Positions 54,873-64,000 of a stretch of DNA of 64,000 nucleotides are shown piece after piece (position 1 is the stretch's first letter; each line of letters starts with the position of its first letter). A program made the position numbers and the translations under genes. The stretch comes from Epichloe hybrida (Eukaryota > Ascomycota > Sordariomycetes > Hypocreales > Clavicipitaceae): positions 248,001 to 312,000 of the forward strand of contig JAFEKR010000022.1 of NCBI GenBank assembly GCA_019022495.1, given 5' to 3'. The notes below the pieces were generated by a model that saw nothing but the letters and a program-made list of their open reading frames with translations, made no database searches and had not been told where the DNA came from.

Positions 54873-55913
54873 TATTATCTTATTATATATTACCTTTATA
54901 AACTTATAGGGAGTTAGTAGTAAAAAGGCTACCTTTCTCTTTTTAAACTACTATTCTTATAAGTATAAGTATAGGTATATATATTCTTCTATAAGTATAT
55001 ATATTCTAATTAATATAAGGCTTCCCTCTGCTCTTAGGTCCTTATTAATAGCTATATATAGTAACTTAAGGTCTTTCTCTTTACCTTATAAATCTTTAAT
55101 TATAATAGGTACCTTATAGACACTATATTAAGGGACTATTAGAGCCCTTACTACCTTTAAGATAAGTACTATAGCCTTAGCCTAATTAAGCTTATAAGTC
55201 TATGTAAATTAGGCACTTATAATATTAATCTTAGTGTAACTATTAAGATCCACTACTATTTTAATATCTTTATACTTATAAATAGTAACTAGTATATAAA
55301 ATCAGCGTCCTACTAGTACCCTAGTATCTAAGGTAAAGGTAAAGGCTTTTACTTTTACCTCTAGAAGTTTTCCTAACCCTCTTACTAGTCTTACCTTAGC
55401 TTATTATAATTATAAATAAGGTGCTTTATACTACTATAGTTAAAGTACTATTTTCTTCCTTATAGTCTATTATTATTTAGGTAAGTAACTAGGGTCTTTT
55501 CCTTATCCTTATCCTTATCTCTTTAGTCCCTATTTAGCTAATGCCCTTATAAGGAGTTATATCTTTAGTGTTAAGCTACCTTATATAGCCCCTTCTCTTT
55601 TAAATTATTTAGCTTTTGCTTATTCTTTAATATTACCTCCTAGAATTACTAGGTAAGTTATATAATATTTTCTTATATTAGACTAGTAATATTTATATGT
55701 AAGTTAATATAATTTTATAAGTTAGGAAGTAATTTTATAAAGAATATAAGAGCATAGGTTTTTTCTAGAGCTTATTCTAGGTATTTCTCTAGTGAATCTA
55801 AGTAAATGCTAAACTTAATAGGACTCTAGCCCTCCTTTTACTTTATGTTTTCTAGCTACGTACTTATTTATACATTATAACTTACGGAGTCTTTAAGTAG
55901 CATCAGAGCATTG

Positions 55914-56052
55914 TTGTATTGTATTGTATTGTATTTTTTGGCCCTTCGATGTATTGTATTGTATTGTATTGCCCTATGTATTGTATTGTGTATTGTATTG
56001 TATTAAAAATGCAATACAATACAATACAATACATACAATACAATGTATTGTT
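55914..56052. repeat. TTGTA / TACAA inverted subterminal repeat
   Basis: Runs of TATTG on the left half and CAATA on the right half can fold into a long hairpin. They are probably transposase-binding repeats of the hAT-like element. Confidence 0.75.
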
Positions 56053-57065
56053 AGGGAAAATTAAAAGTGGGGTCTTATGTAAATTTAATATATAGTAGTT
56101 TTTTTAAGTAATCTAATTATAGTAACCTTAATTTTATATATAATTTAGTTATTTATTTAAAAATCTATAAAGTTTTAGCTTATTTAGAAAAGTAAGCTTA
56201 TTTTAAATATATAATATCTTAGTAATATTCTTTTATATCTAATTTAAAGAATGCTTTTTTCTTAATATATTAAGGGTCTTCCTATGCTTACATCTATTTT
56301 CTATAATTTATTATAATTATTTATTATATAAAAATACATTATAATACAATACAATACAATACATTACAATACATTATACAATACAATACAATACAATACA
56401 ATCTATTGTTAAAAGGGTAAGGTAGTATATATACTTATTATATAGTAGATTTTTCATATAATCTAAATAAGATATCCTTAAATTTGTATACTATTTAGGT
56501 ATTTAGTTATAGAATTATAAAGTTTTAGCTAATTTAGACTATTAAGCTATATATATATAGGGTAGCTATAAATGGTATTATCTAGGCTTAACTTATAGTA
56601 ATATTTATTCTCTATATTTTAAAGGTTAATTTATCTTTCTAGCTTTTTTTTAAGATTTAATATATATTTTAATATAGTTTTTTTGCTTTAAATATAATAT
56701 TTACCCTAAAGAAATAATTTATAATTCTAAATAAATAAGATTAAAACTCTAATAAAAATATACTTATATATATAAGGAATTTATTATAAAGAGAAAATTA
56801 ATCCTTATTTAATACATACTTCTTTTACTATTAAACTATTTTATTATAATTATAATAAATTATATTAGCTTTTAACCTTCTTTAAACTAAAAGAGAAGGA
56901 AAAAACCTAGGAAAAGTTTATAAAGAAAGGTTAAAATATTATATAAAGAATAATTATAATATATATACTATTTTTTTAATATTAAGTAAATAAATAAATA
57001 AGCTTTAAAAGTAAGTTTAATTATTTATACTACTTTTAGCTTACTTACTTAGTTATAAAGTGTTT

Positions 57066-57380
57066 TTAAAAGTGGATCTAAAAGTGGGTCCTATTAGTTA
57101 TACTATAAACCTAGTATTATCTCTTTACTTAGTTATATAATTCTAGCTTAAAAAAACATATATACAAAAGTGGGTCTAAAAGTGGGCCTCATTAGTTACA
57201 CTATAAACCTAGTATTATCTCTTTACTTAGTTATATAATTCTAGCTAAAAAGAAATATATATAAAAAAGTAAGTCTAAAAGTAAGTCTTATTAGTTATAC
57301 TATAAATATAGTAATCTCTTTACTTAGTTATATAATTTTAGTTTAAAAGAGAGAAATATACTTAAGTAAGTCTTATAGTT
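57066..57380. repeat. 98-bp tandem repeat, about 3 copies
   Basis: Successive copies begin near 57066, 57164 and 57263 and contain AAAAGTGGGTC-type blocks and ATCTCTTTACTTAGTTATAT. Later copies have GTGGG decayed to GTAAG, consistent with RIP. Confidence 0.75.
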
Positions 57381-57662
57381 ATATTAGGACTTACTTTTTA
57401 TTAGTATAAAATTATAAATAGTATAATATTAAAAAACATAAAAAAGAAAGGAATTTTATTTTATTAATATTTTAAAAAACCTTTAAATACTAAATAACTA
57501 AAAAGTCTAGCTTTTTCTATAGTAATTTACTTATAAATACTTATATTTATATTATATTTATTTATTGCTTATTTATTTTAATTAAACTTTTACACTTATA
57601 ATATTTTAAGTTATATAAGTTATATAAGTAATAAAAGTAATATATATATTATAATAATATAT

Positions 57663-57864
57663 ATAAGCTATTATAAGCTATTATAAGCTATTATAAGCTA
57701 TTATAAGCTATTATAAGCTATTATAAGCTATTATAAGCTATTATAAGCTATTATAAGCTATTATAAGCTATTATAAGCTATTATAAGCTATTATAAGCTA
57801 TTATAAGCTATTATAAGCTATTATAAGCTATTATAAGCTATTATAAGCTATTATAAGCTATTAT
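57663..57864. repeat. TTATAAGCTA minisatellite, 19 perfect units
   Basis: Positions 57671-57860 are nineteen identical 10-bp units, with partial units at both sides. The lack of any mismatch contrasts with the mutated surroundings. Confidence 0.97.
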
Positions 57865-58592
57865 ATTAACTATATATACCTTATAATTAAGGAATTTACT
57901 TAAAACTAAAAAAAAGAAAAAAAATACAAAACAATACAAATAATACATGTATTGTATTGTATTGTAAAATTTTAGATGTATTGTATTGCAATGCTCTGAG
58001 TAGCATAAGGGTCTAGTCTTAGAACTTATCCTAGTTATCCTTAGGATAATCCTAATTATTAGCTAGTTATTCTTTAATACATTAGTCCTATCTAGCCTAA
58101 TAGTTTATATATATGTAATTAAGTGTAAAGAGAATCTTTTAGTTATCCTAGTAATACTTCTTCTTTACCCCCTTAAAGGTATAGTTAAGGTTATTAAGCT
58201 ATATCTTATATTTCTATAGGTTTATAAGGTATTAGAGTTTTATAATATTTTAGACCTTAACGTCTTAGTTACTAAGGCTTAAGAATAAACTATTCTTTTA
58301 GCCCCTTTTTACTAGTTCTCTATAAGATTATATTAAGTTAGTAAGCTTTTTTTCTTAATTCTATAGTTCCTTAAGTTACTTAAGCTAGGTAATTTACTCC
58401 TTAACTACTACCTCTTTTACTACTATAGTAAAGGGTATAGCTTTAGATAAGGTTATAGAATATAGTATATCCCTAGCTATAGTATTACTATTATCTAGCT
58501 AATCCTAAGTAATATATAGTATAGTTCTAGTAAATTAGGTTATTCTCCCCCTTATATTACTCTTAGGTAGCTAGTAGGAGAAGCTTTAGAAT

Positions 58593-58783
58593 TATAAGAA
58601 TAAAGGGATAGCTAGGTAAGAGGTATAAGGGCATTTATATATTAACTAAAGCTTACTAAGTCTAAGTGTATTATACGTGTAAGTTACTAACTTATAGCTA
58701 GTAGCTTGCTAGTGTTACATAGACCTAGCCCTACAGCGTGGTGCGCTAGCGGGGTGCACCCGTGTTGTAAGTGGGGTCTCACA
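58593..58783 (-). repeat. Gypsy 5' LTR
   Basis: 191 bp, same length as the 3' LTR. Inner end TATAAGAATA where the 3' copy has TGTGAGAACA. Confidence 0.8.
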
Positions 58784-60146
58784 CTATGTTATTATAATAA
58801 TACATTCCATAAGGTCCTAAAAAGGCTATCTTGTATTTATCTAGTAGGTAAATGCTAATTACCTAAAACCTATTTAACGCGTTCGCTTAGGAGAATATTA
58901 TTAATCTGCCATAATAAACTAAATCTAAGTCTACTTTTATATTATAATATAGGTATGCTGCCTTAAAAGTCTTACTATTTATATTATAGTAATTATATAC
59001 TACTTAAAACACCTTCAGAGTTTTAGAAGCAAAAATCATTAGTGCTACTTATTCTAAGAGTCCTTAATAAATAATACTTACTTTCTCTATAGCTAGAAAC
59101 ACCTTCTTTATAAACTCGTAATATAATCTAGAGTACTAATACTACTTTCTCTTCCCTAGTTAGGCATTTAGAATTAAAGGGATGTAATATTATACTAGGT
59201 TAGTTATGTAAATATCCTTAAGTCTCTTAATAAAACATTCTCTATAAGTAAAATATAACCTTATAATTATTATCTATTATTTAGTAGTCCCTGTATAGTC
59301 TCTAAGGGTAATATTAGACTAATTAAACTATAAAACTATGGTTTTAGTTAGGGAGTTAGATAATAGTTGATTTATATGTAGATTTTAATATCTTAAGGGG
59401 TAGCCCTTAATTTCTAGATTTCCTATATAAATATTTAATTTAGGCTATCCCGCACTATCCTAGGTTACTATCTCCCTATCCGGGTTATAAACTAGTGTAT
59501 AACCTACGCAATTTAACTATAACACTAAGTCCGCATAGTAGTTATTGCTATCCCTAGTTTTATTAACTAATTCTTTAATTCAGTTATTTGTATAGTGTTT
59601 TCTGTTTCCTAAGGGGTAGACCTTGATTTCTAATTTTCCTATATAAATTAAGTAGTCACTATATCCTAGCGCATCCGCCCCTAGTTCTTGCTCTATTAGA
59701 ACGCCTAACTCCTATACATTACACATCCTAAGTTCTATTTCTTAGACTAAGACCTGATTTTTATTATTTAGGTAGTGATTCTTACTTTATAAGGGGGTAC
59801 CCTTAATTTTTAACTTTCCTATATAAATTAGGACTTCCCTATATCTAGAGGTATTTTCTATAGGTTTCTCCTATCCTTTCCTAATACTATAGGAGTCTTT
59901 TAGTATTTTAAATAAATTAAGTTTATTATACCTATCTAATTCCTATTCTTTAGCTAGGTTAGGCCTTATAGATTCTTTAAATTCCTCTTTATTTATTTCT
60001 TCCTCTTCTAATTCTTTAGGATTATTCTTTATTATATCTTCCTATAATAATCCTAGTTCTTTATAATAGTTCTTATTAACTTATGCTCTTACTAGGTTTT
60101 ATTTAATAAAACTATAGTTTATACTTACTACTAATTTCTTTTCCTA
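58784..60146 (-). other. Spacer with degenerate three-fold protein repeat
   Basis: Between the two opposed Gypsy elements. On the minus strand a peptide motif of the form LYRK(I/V/S)(R/K)N-Q/stop-G(L/Y)PL recurs three times, its blocks starting near 59840, 59650 and 59430, with DNA spacings of 180 and 216 bp, both multiples of three. Stops at the Gln position are TAA, as expected from CAA. I do not recognise the protein; it may be retroelement or a captured gene. Confidence 0.4.
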
Positions 60147-60348
60147 TGTGAGGCCCTACTCACAACACCAGCGCGCTAGCGCACCACTAGGCAGGCGCAC
60201 CACGCCCTAGGGCTAGGTCCACGTGACACTAGCGAGTCACTACCTATAAGTTAGTAACTTATATATATAACACACTTAGACCTAGTAAGCTTTAGTTAAT
60301 ATATAAATACCCCTATACCTCTTACCTAGCTATCCCTTTATTCTTATA
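60147..60348 (+). repeat. Gypsy 5' LTR, plus-strand copy
   Basis: 202 bp from TGTGAGGCC to TTCTTATA. A GC-rich patch (60168-60230) is better preserved than in the other copies. Confidence 0.78.
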
Positions 60349-60679
60349 ATTCTAAAGCTTCTCCTACTAGTTACCTAAGAGTAATATAGGGGGGAGAATA
60401 ACCTAATCCACTAGAACTATACTATATATTACTTAGGATTAGCTAGATAATAGTAATACTATAGCTAAGAATATACTATATTTTATAACCTTATTTAAAG
60501 CTATACCCTTTACTATAGTAGTAAAAGAGATAGTAGTTAGGGAGTAAATTACTTAGCTTAAGTAACTTAAGGAACTATAGGATTAAGAAAAGGAGCTTAC
60601 TAACTTAATATAATCTTATAGAGGACTAGCAAAAAGGGGCTAAAAGGATAGTTTATCCTTAAGCCTTAGTAGCTAAGAA

Positions 60680-61150
60680 GTTAAGGGGGCAAAGAAGAAG
60701 TATTGCCAGGATAACCGAAAGATCCTCTTCGCACTTGACCACATGCATACGAACTGTTAGGCCAGATGGGACCAATACGTCGAAGAACAACTAGCTAATG
60801 GTCAGGATTATCCTAAGGATAACTAGGATAAGTTCCAAGACTAGACCCTTACGTTACTTAAAGACTTCGTAAGTCGCGATGCATAAATAGCTACGTAGCT
60901 AGAAAACACAAAGCAAAAGGAGGGCTAGAGTCCTATTAAGTTTAGTATTTACTTAGATTCGCTAGAGAAACACCTAGAACGCACTCTAGAAAAGACCTAT
61001 ACTCTTATATTCTTTACGAAATTACTTCCTAACTTATAAAATTATATTAACTTATATATAAATATCACTAGTCTAACATAAGAAGATGTTATATAACTTA
61101 CCTAGTAATTCTAGGAGGTAATATTAAAGAATAAGCGAAAGCTAAATAAT
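60680..61150 (+). pseudogene. Gypsy gag remnant
   Basis: The Gag-like helical segment from RWDQYVEEQ to LEKTYTLIFFTKLPN is interrupted by several TAG/TAA. It lines up with the gag pieces that flank the hAT insertion in the sister element. Confidence 0.65.
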
Positions 61151-61830
61151 TTGGAAGAGAAGGGGCTATATAAGGCAGCTTAACACTAAAGATATAACTC
61201 CCTATAAGGGTATTAGCTAAATAGGGACTAAAGAGATAAGGATAAGGATAAGGAAAAGACCTTAGCTACCTATCTAAATAATAATAGACTATAAGGAAGA
61301 AAATAGTGCTTTAATTATAGTAGTATAAAGCATATTATTTATAATTATAATAAGCTAAGGAAAGACTAGTAAGAGGGCTAGGAAAACTCCTAGAGGTAGA
61401 AGTAAAAGCCCTTACCTTTACCTTAGATACTAGGGTACTAGTAGGACACTGATTTTACATACTAGTTACTATCTATAAGCATAAAGACATTAAAACAGCA
61501 GTGGATTTTAATAGCTACGCTAAGATTAATATTATAAGCGCCTAATTCGCATAGACTTATAAGCTTAATTAGGCTAAGGCTATAACACCTATCTTAAAGG
61601 TAGTAAGGGCTCTAATAGTCCCCTAATATAGTGTCTATAAGGTGCCTATTTTAATCAAAGATTCACAGGGTAAAGAGAAAGACCTTAAGTTACTATATAT
61701 AGCTATTAATAAGGACCTAAGAGTAAAGGGAAGCCCTATATTAATTAGAATACACATGCTTATAGAAGAATATATATATCTCTACTTATACTTATAAGAA
61801 TAGTGGTTTAAAAAGAGAAAGGTAGCCTTT

Positions 61831-62900
61831 TTGCTACTAACTCCCTATAAGTTCGTAAAGGTAATGCGTAATAAGATAATTATATATACTATTATAAGCA
61901 TAATAGAAAATAAGTTTATCCCTCTTAAAGATAAAGAGAAAGCGAAAGTATATAGAACTATTAAAGATATCCTAGAGAAACTACATAAATTTAAAGACGT
62001 GTTTACATTAGATAAGGCAGGGAGCCTCCTATTAAAGAAGTTAACTAACTATGTAATTAATCTTATACTAGGAGCTATACCCCTATACAGACTAATCTAT
62101 TCTCTCTCCTAAAGTAAACTTAGGGAGCTCTAGGAATATATTAATAATAACCTAAAGAAAGGCTAGATAAAACCCTTAAAGAGCCTAGCAGGCGCGCCTA
62201 TCCTATTTATGCTAAAGAAGGATAGAATACTGTGGCTATGCGTTAACTATTAAGGACTTAATAAGGTAACGTAGAAGAATTACTATGCTCTCCCCCTGAT
62301 TTTAGAGATTCTTAATTAATACTAAGGGGCCTGTTTCTTTTCTAAGATTAATATTAAGGATATATACTACTGAATTCATATTAAAGAAGGTAATAAATAG
62401 AAGATAGCTTTTTATATACGTTATAAGCACTATAAGTACCTTATAATGCCTTTTAGGTTAATAAATGCCCTAGCCACTTTCTAGAGTTATATCTATAAAG
62501 CGCTATATAGGCTAGTTAATACTATTTATATAATATATCTAGATAATATCTTAATCTTCTCTAAGATAAAGGAGGAGCACACTAAATATATTAAGTAAGT
62601 CCTTAAATATATAAGGTTAGCGGAGTTATATATAAAACCCTCTAAGTGCTCTTTCTATAAGGAATTAGTAGAATTCCTAGGGTTTATTCTCTTTATTAAT
62701 AGGATATTAATAAATACTTACTAGGTTAATATAATTAGAGAATAGAAGAAGCTAATAAGTTTTAAGGATATATAGTTATTTCTTAGGTTCTATAACTTTT
62801 ACTAATAGTTTATCTATAAATACTCTAGAATTATAGCACCTTTTCACATGTTAATAAAGGGCAGTTAAAATAGTATCTAGACTAGGAGGTTTATATTTAG
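61831..62900 (+). pseudogene. Gypsy reverse-transcriptase remnant
   Basis: An open start (61831-62112) leads into a stop-ridden reverse transcriptase: LFMLKKDRILWLCVNY, ACFFSKINIKDIYY, YLIMPFRLINALATF, YLDNILIFS, then FYKELVEFLGFILF. The order and spacing are those of Ty3/Gypsy enzymes. Confidence 0.75.
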
Positions 62901-64000
62901 AGAAAAGAAGTGGTTAGCATTTAACTAGCTAAAAGATACCTTTTAGCAAGCGCCTTTACTCTAACACTATAACCTAAGTTAGGCAGTGTGTATTAAGATA
63001 AATACCTTAATTTTCGTAATAGTAGGAATCCTATCTTAGTAAGATAATAAGGGCTATTAGCATCTAGTAGCCTTTTAGTTAAGGAAGTTTATAGACACTA
63101 AACATAACTATAGCATAGCTAATTAAGAGCTACTTACTATAGTAAAGTTATTTAAACACTAGTAATATTATATTAAAGGCATAGAGATACTTATAGAGGT
63201 CCTATTAGACTATTATAACCTACAGACCTTTATAAGGTAGCAGAAGCTAAATAGAAGATAGGTATAATAGTATATATTCCTCTGCCCTTTCTATTTTATA
63301 ATTAAGTATAGACTAAGGAAGAGTAACCCTATAAATACACTATTAAGAAGGTCTAATTATAAGGGTAAACCTATATTAAATAAGGCGCTCCTACTAAAGC
63401 TTTAAAGGAAAATAGTAAATATCTTTATAGTAAAAGAAGAAGTACTAATATATTAAAGAAGTTATAGTATAAGGCTAGTCTTAGAACCTACTAAGGCAAG
63501 AGTAGCCTAGGTAGAAGGCTAGTTAGCTACTATAAATCTAGTAATAGGTTAGCTAAATAAGGGTAATTTTAAGGAGAAGGTAGTATGTATTTAAGATATT
63601 AGTATAGTATAAGCAATTTAGGGGGCTATTATATTACTAAATCCCTACTAATCCTTAGTAAATAAACTATTAGTATAACTACTATAGAAGGTATAGGACT
63701 AAGATTTAGATTTATAAAAGCGTAGAGGTAAGGTTAACTCCTAAGTAAAAGGGAGGGGAAAAGCTAGTCTATAGTTATATAGTATAAGAGGCCTTCTAAT
63801 ATATAAAGACTAGGTAGTTATTCCACAGGAGCTTATCTTATAATAGGAGCTTCTATAGCTACACTATAATAATCTATTAGTAAGTTACTTTAGGACTAAA
63901 TACACTCTAGAGCTACTAAAACATTACTATTAGTAACTAGTAATAAGTAAAGCTATTTTAGACTATATATCTAGCTATAGAGTATACTGGCGTATTATAG

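Larger units (their letters stand above)
55904..57998. mobile_element. 2,095-bp hAT-like non-autonomous transposon
   Basis: Perfect 10-bp inverted ends CAGAGCATTG / CAATGCTCTG are flanked by exact 8-bp duplications AGTAGCAT (55896-55903, 57999-58006). The CAGAG start and 8-bp duplication are hAT hallmarks. The uninterrupted site survives in the sister Gypsy copy (60851-60858 on the opposite strand, AGTAACGT). Subterminal parts consist of many TTGTA/TACAA units, arranged at the left end as an inverted repeat (about 55914-56052) and again near 56330-56405. The inside holds 98-bp tandem repeats and a 10-bp minisatellite. There is no transposase-like frame. Confidence 0.85.
50120..58783 (-). mobile_element. 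Complete Ty3/Gypsy element, RIP-killed, carrying a hAT insertion
   Basis: Two 191-bp LTRs (50120-50310, 58593-58783) with TGTGAG..CTCACA ends are flanked by the same 5 bp, CTATG (50115-50119, 58784-58788). Read leftward from 58593: leader, gag (split by the hAT-like insertion at 55904-57998), protease region (about 55300), reverse transcriptase with VYLDNILIFSKIK (54185-54245, originally YLDD), RNase H (about 53600-53900) and the integrase zinc region (about 52790-52920). Stops fill all frames. Without the insertion and its duplication the element would be about 6.56 kb. Confidence 0.85.
60147..64000 (+). mobile_element. Ty3/Gypsy element, plus strand, cut by window end
   Basis: Sister copy of the element at 50120-58783, in opposite orientation. 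LTR 60147-60348; gag about 60680-61150 (RWDQYVEEQLANGQDYPKDN, PIKFSIYLDSLEKHLERTLE); a zinc-knuckle/protease region to about 61700; reverse transcriptase about 62100-62900 with IYLDNILIFSKIK at 62530-62570; RNase H about 62990-63240; integrase zinc region about 63860-63990. It is less decayed in gag than its partner. TAG/TAA stand for Trp and Gln codons. The 3' part and LTR lie beyond the window. Confidence 0.83.

Noticed and set aside
55914..56052. Possible telomere-like repeat
   Set aside because: The unit is TTGTA, not TTAGGG, and it runs in both orientations inside a transposon with defined ends.
57663..57864. Possible CRISPR-like array
   Set aside because: Direct 10-bp units without spacers in a eukaryotic transposon; a minisatellite.

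Overview
The window is nuclear DNA from a filamentous ascomycete, most likely a Sordariomycete of the hypocrealean type. The evidence is short spliceosomal introns (about 50-180 bp, GTRNGN donors, CTAAC/CTAAT branch points), typical fungal housekeeping genes, and a sharp split between a gene-bearing block of normal base composition (about 2.1-40.39 kb) and AT-rich flanks (1-2.1 kb and 40.39-64 kb). The flanks are retrotransposons in which Gln and Trp codons have become TAA/TAG stops, as expected from repeat-induced point mutation (RIP). I cannot name the species.

Left flank (1-2.1 kb): the end of a hAT-like DNA transposon sits in the leader of a Ty3/Gypsy element, whose LTR abuts a truncated Ty1/Copia element. 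Two Copia LTR copies then lie in tandem.

Gene block (2.9-39.5 kb), with introns reconstructed by eye: a broken UstYa-like (DUF3328) gene; a BTB/POZ protein; a multi-pass FAR-17a/AIG1-like membrane protein; a CsbD-like small protein; signal peptidase subunit SEC11; tRNA-Lys(CUU) with an intron; an unknown 178-residue protein; a class-3 lipase relic; dipeptidyl peptidase 4; a CWF19-like splicing factor; a 923-residue alpha/beta hydrolase; a fatty-acid-hydroxylase-like membrane protein; an IML2/TTC39-type protein; proteasome subunit SEM1/DSS1; phosphoglycerate kinase; an Mpv17/PMP22 protein; a 4.8-kb gene-poor stretch with flavin-monooxygenase and possibly P450 relics; a secreted repeat protein with 17 Asn-Ser-Thr/Arg units (a Kex2-processed-repeat, RiPP-precursor-like design); tRNA-Arg(CCG); and an IFH1/CRF1-like regulator. 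These are mostly unrelated housekeeping genes and do not form a pathway. The repeat protein and the broken UstYa gene belong to families that meet in fungal RiPP clusters, but here they are 32 kb apart.

Right flank (40.39-64 kb): a Copia element (minus strand) carries a 577-bp miniature LTR element (TRIM) with perfect 5-bp target duplications. Next come another reverse-transcriptase relic and a complete Gypsy element (minus strand, 191-bp LTRs, CTATG duplication) that carries a 2,095-bp hAT-like element with 10-bp inverted ends and an 8-bp duplication. A 1.36-kb spacer with a degenerate three-fold protein repeat follows, and then a second Gypsy copy in opposite orientation that runs off the window. 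The second Gypsy copy preserves the empty site of the hAT insertion.
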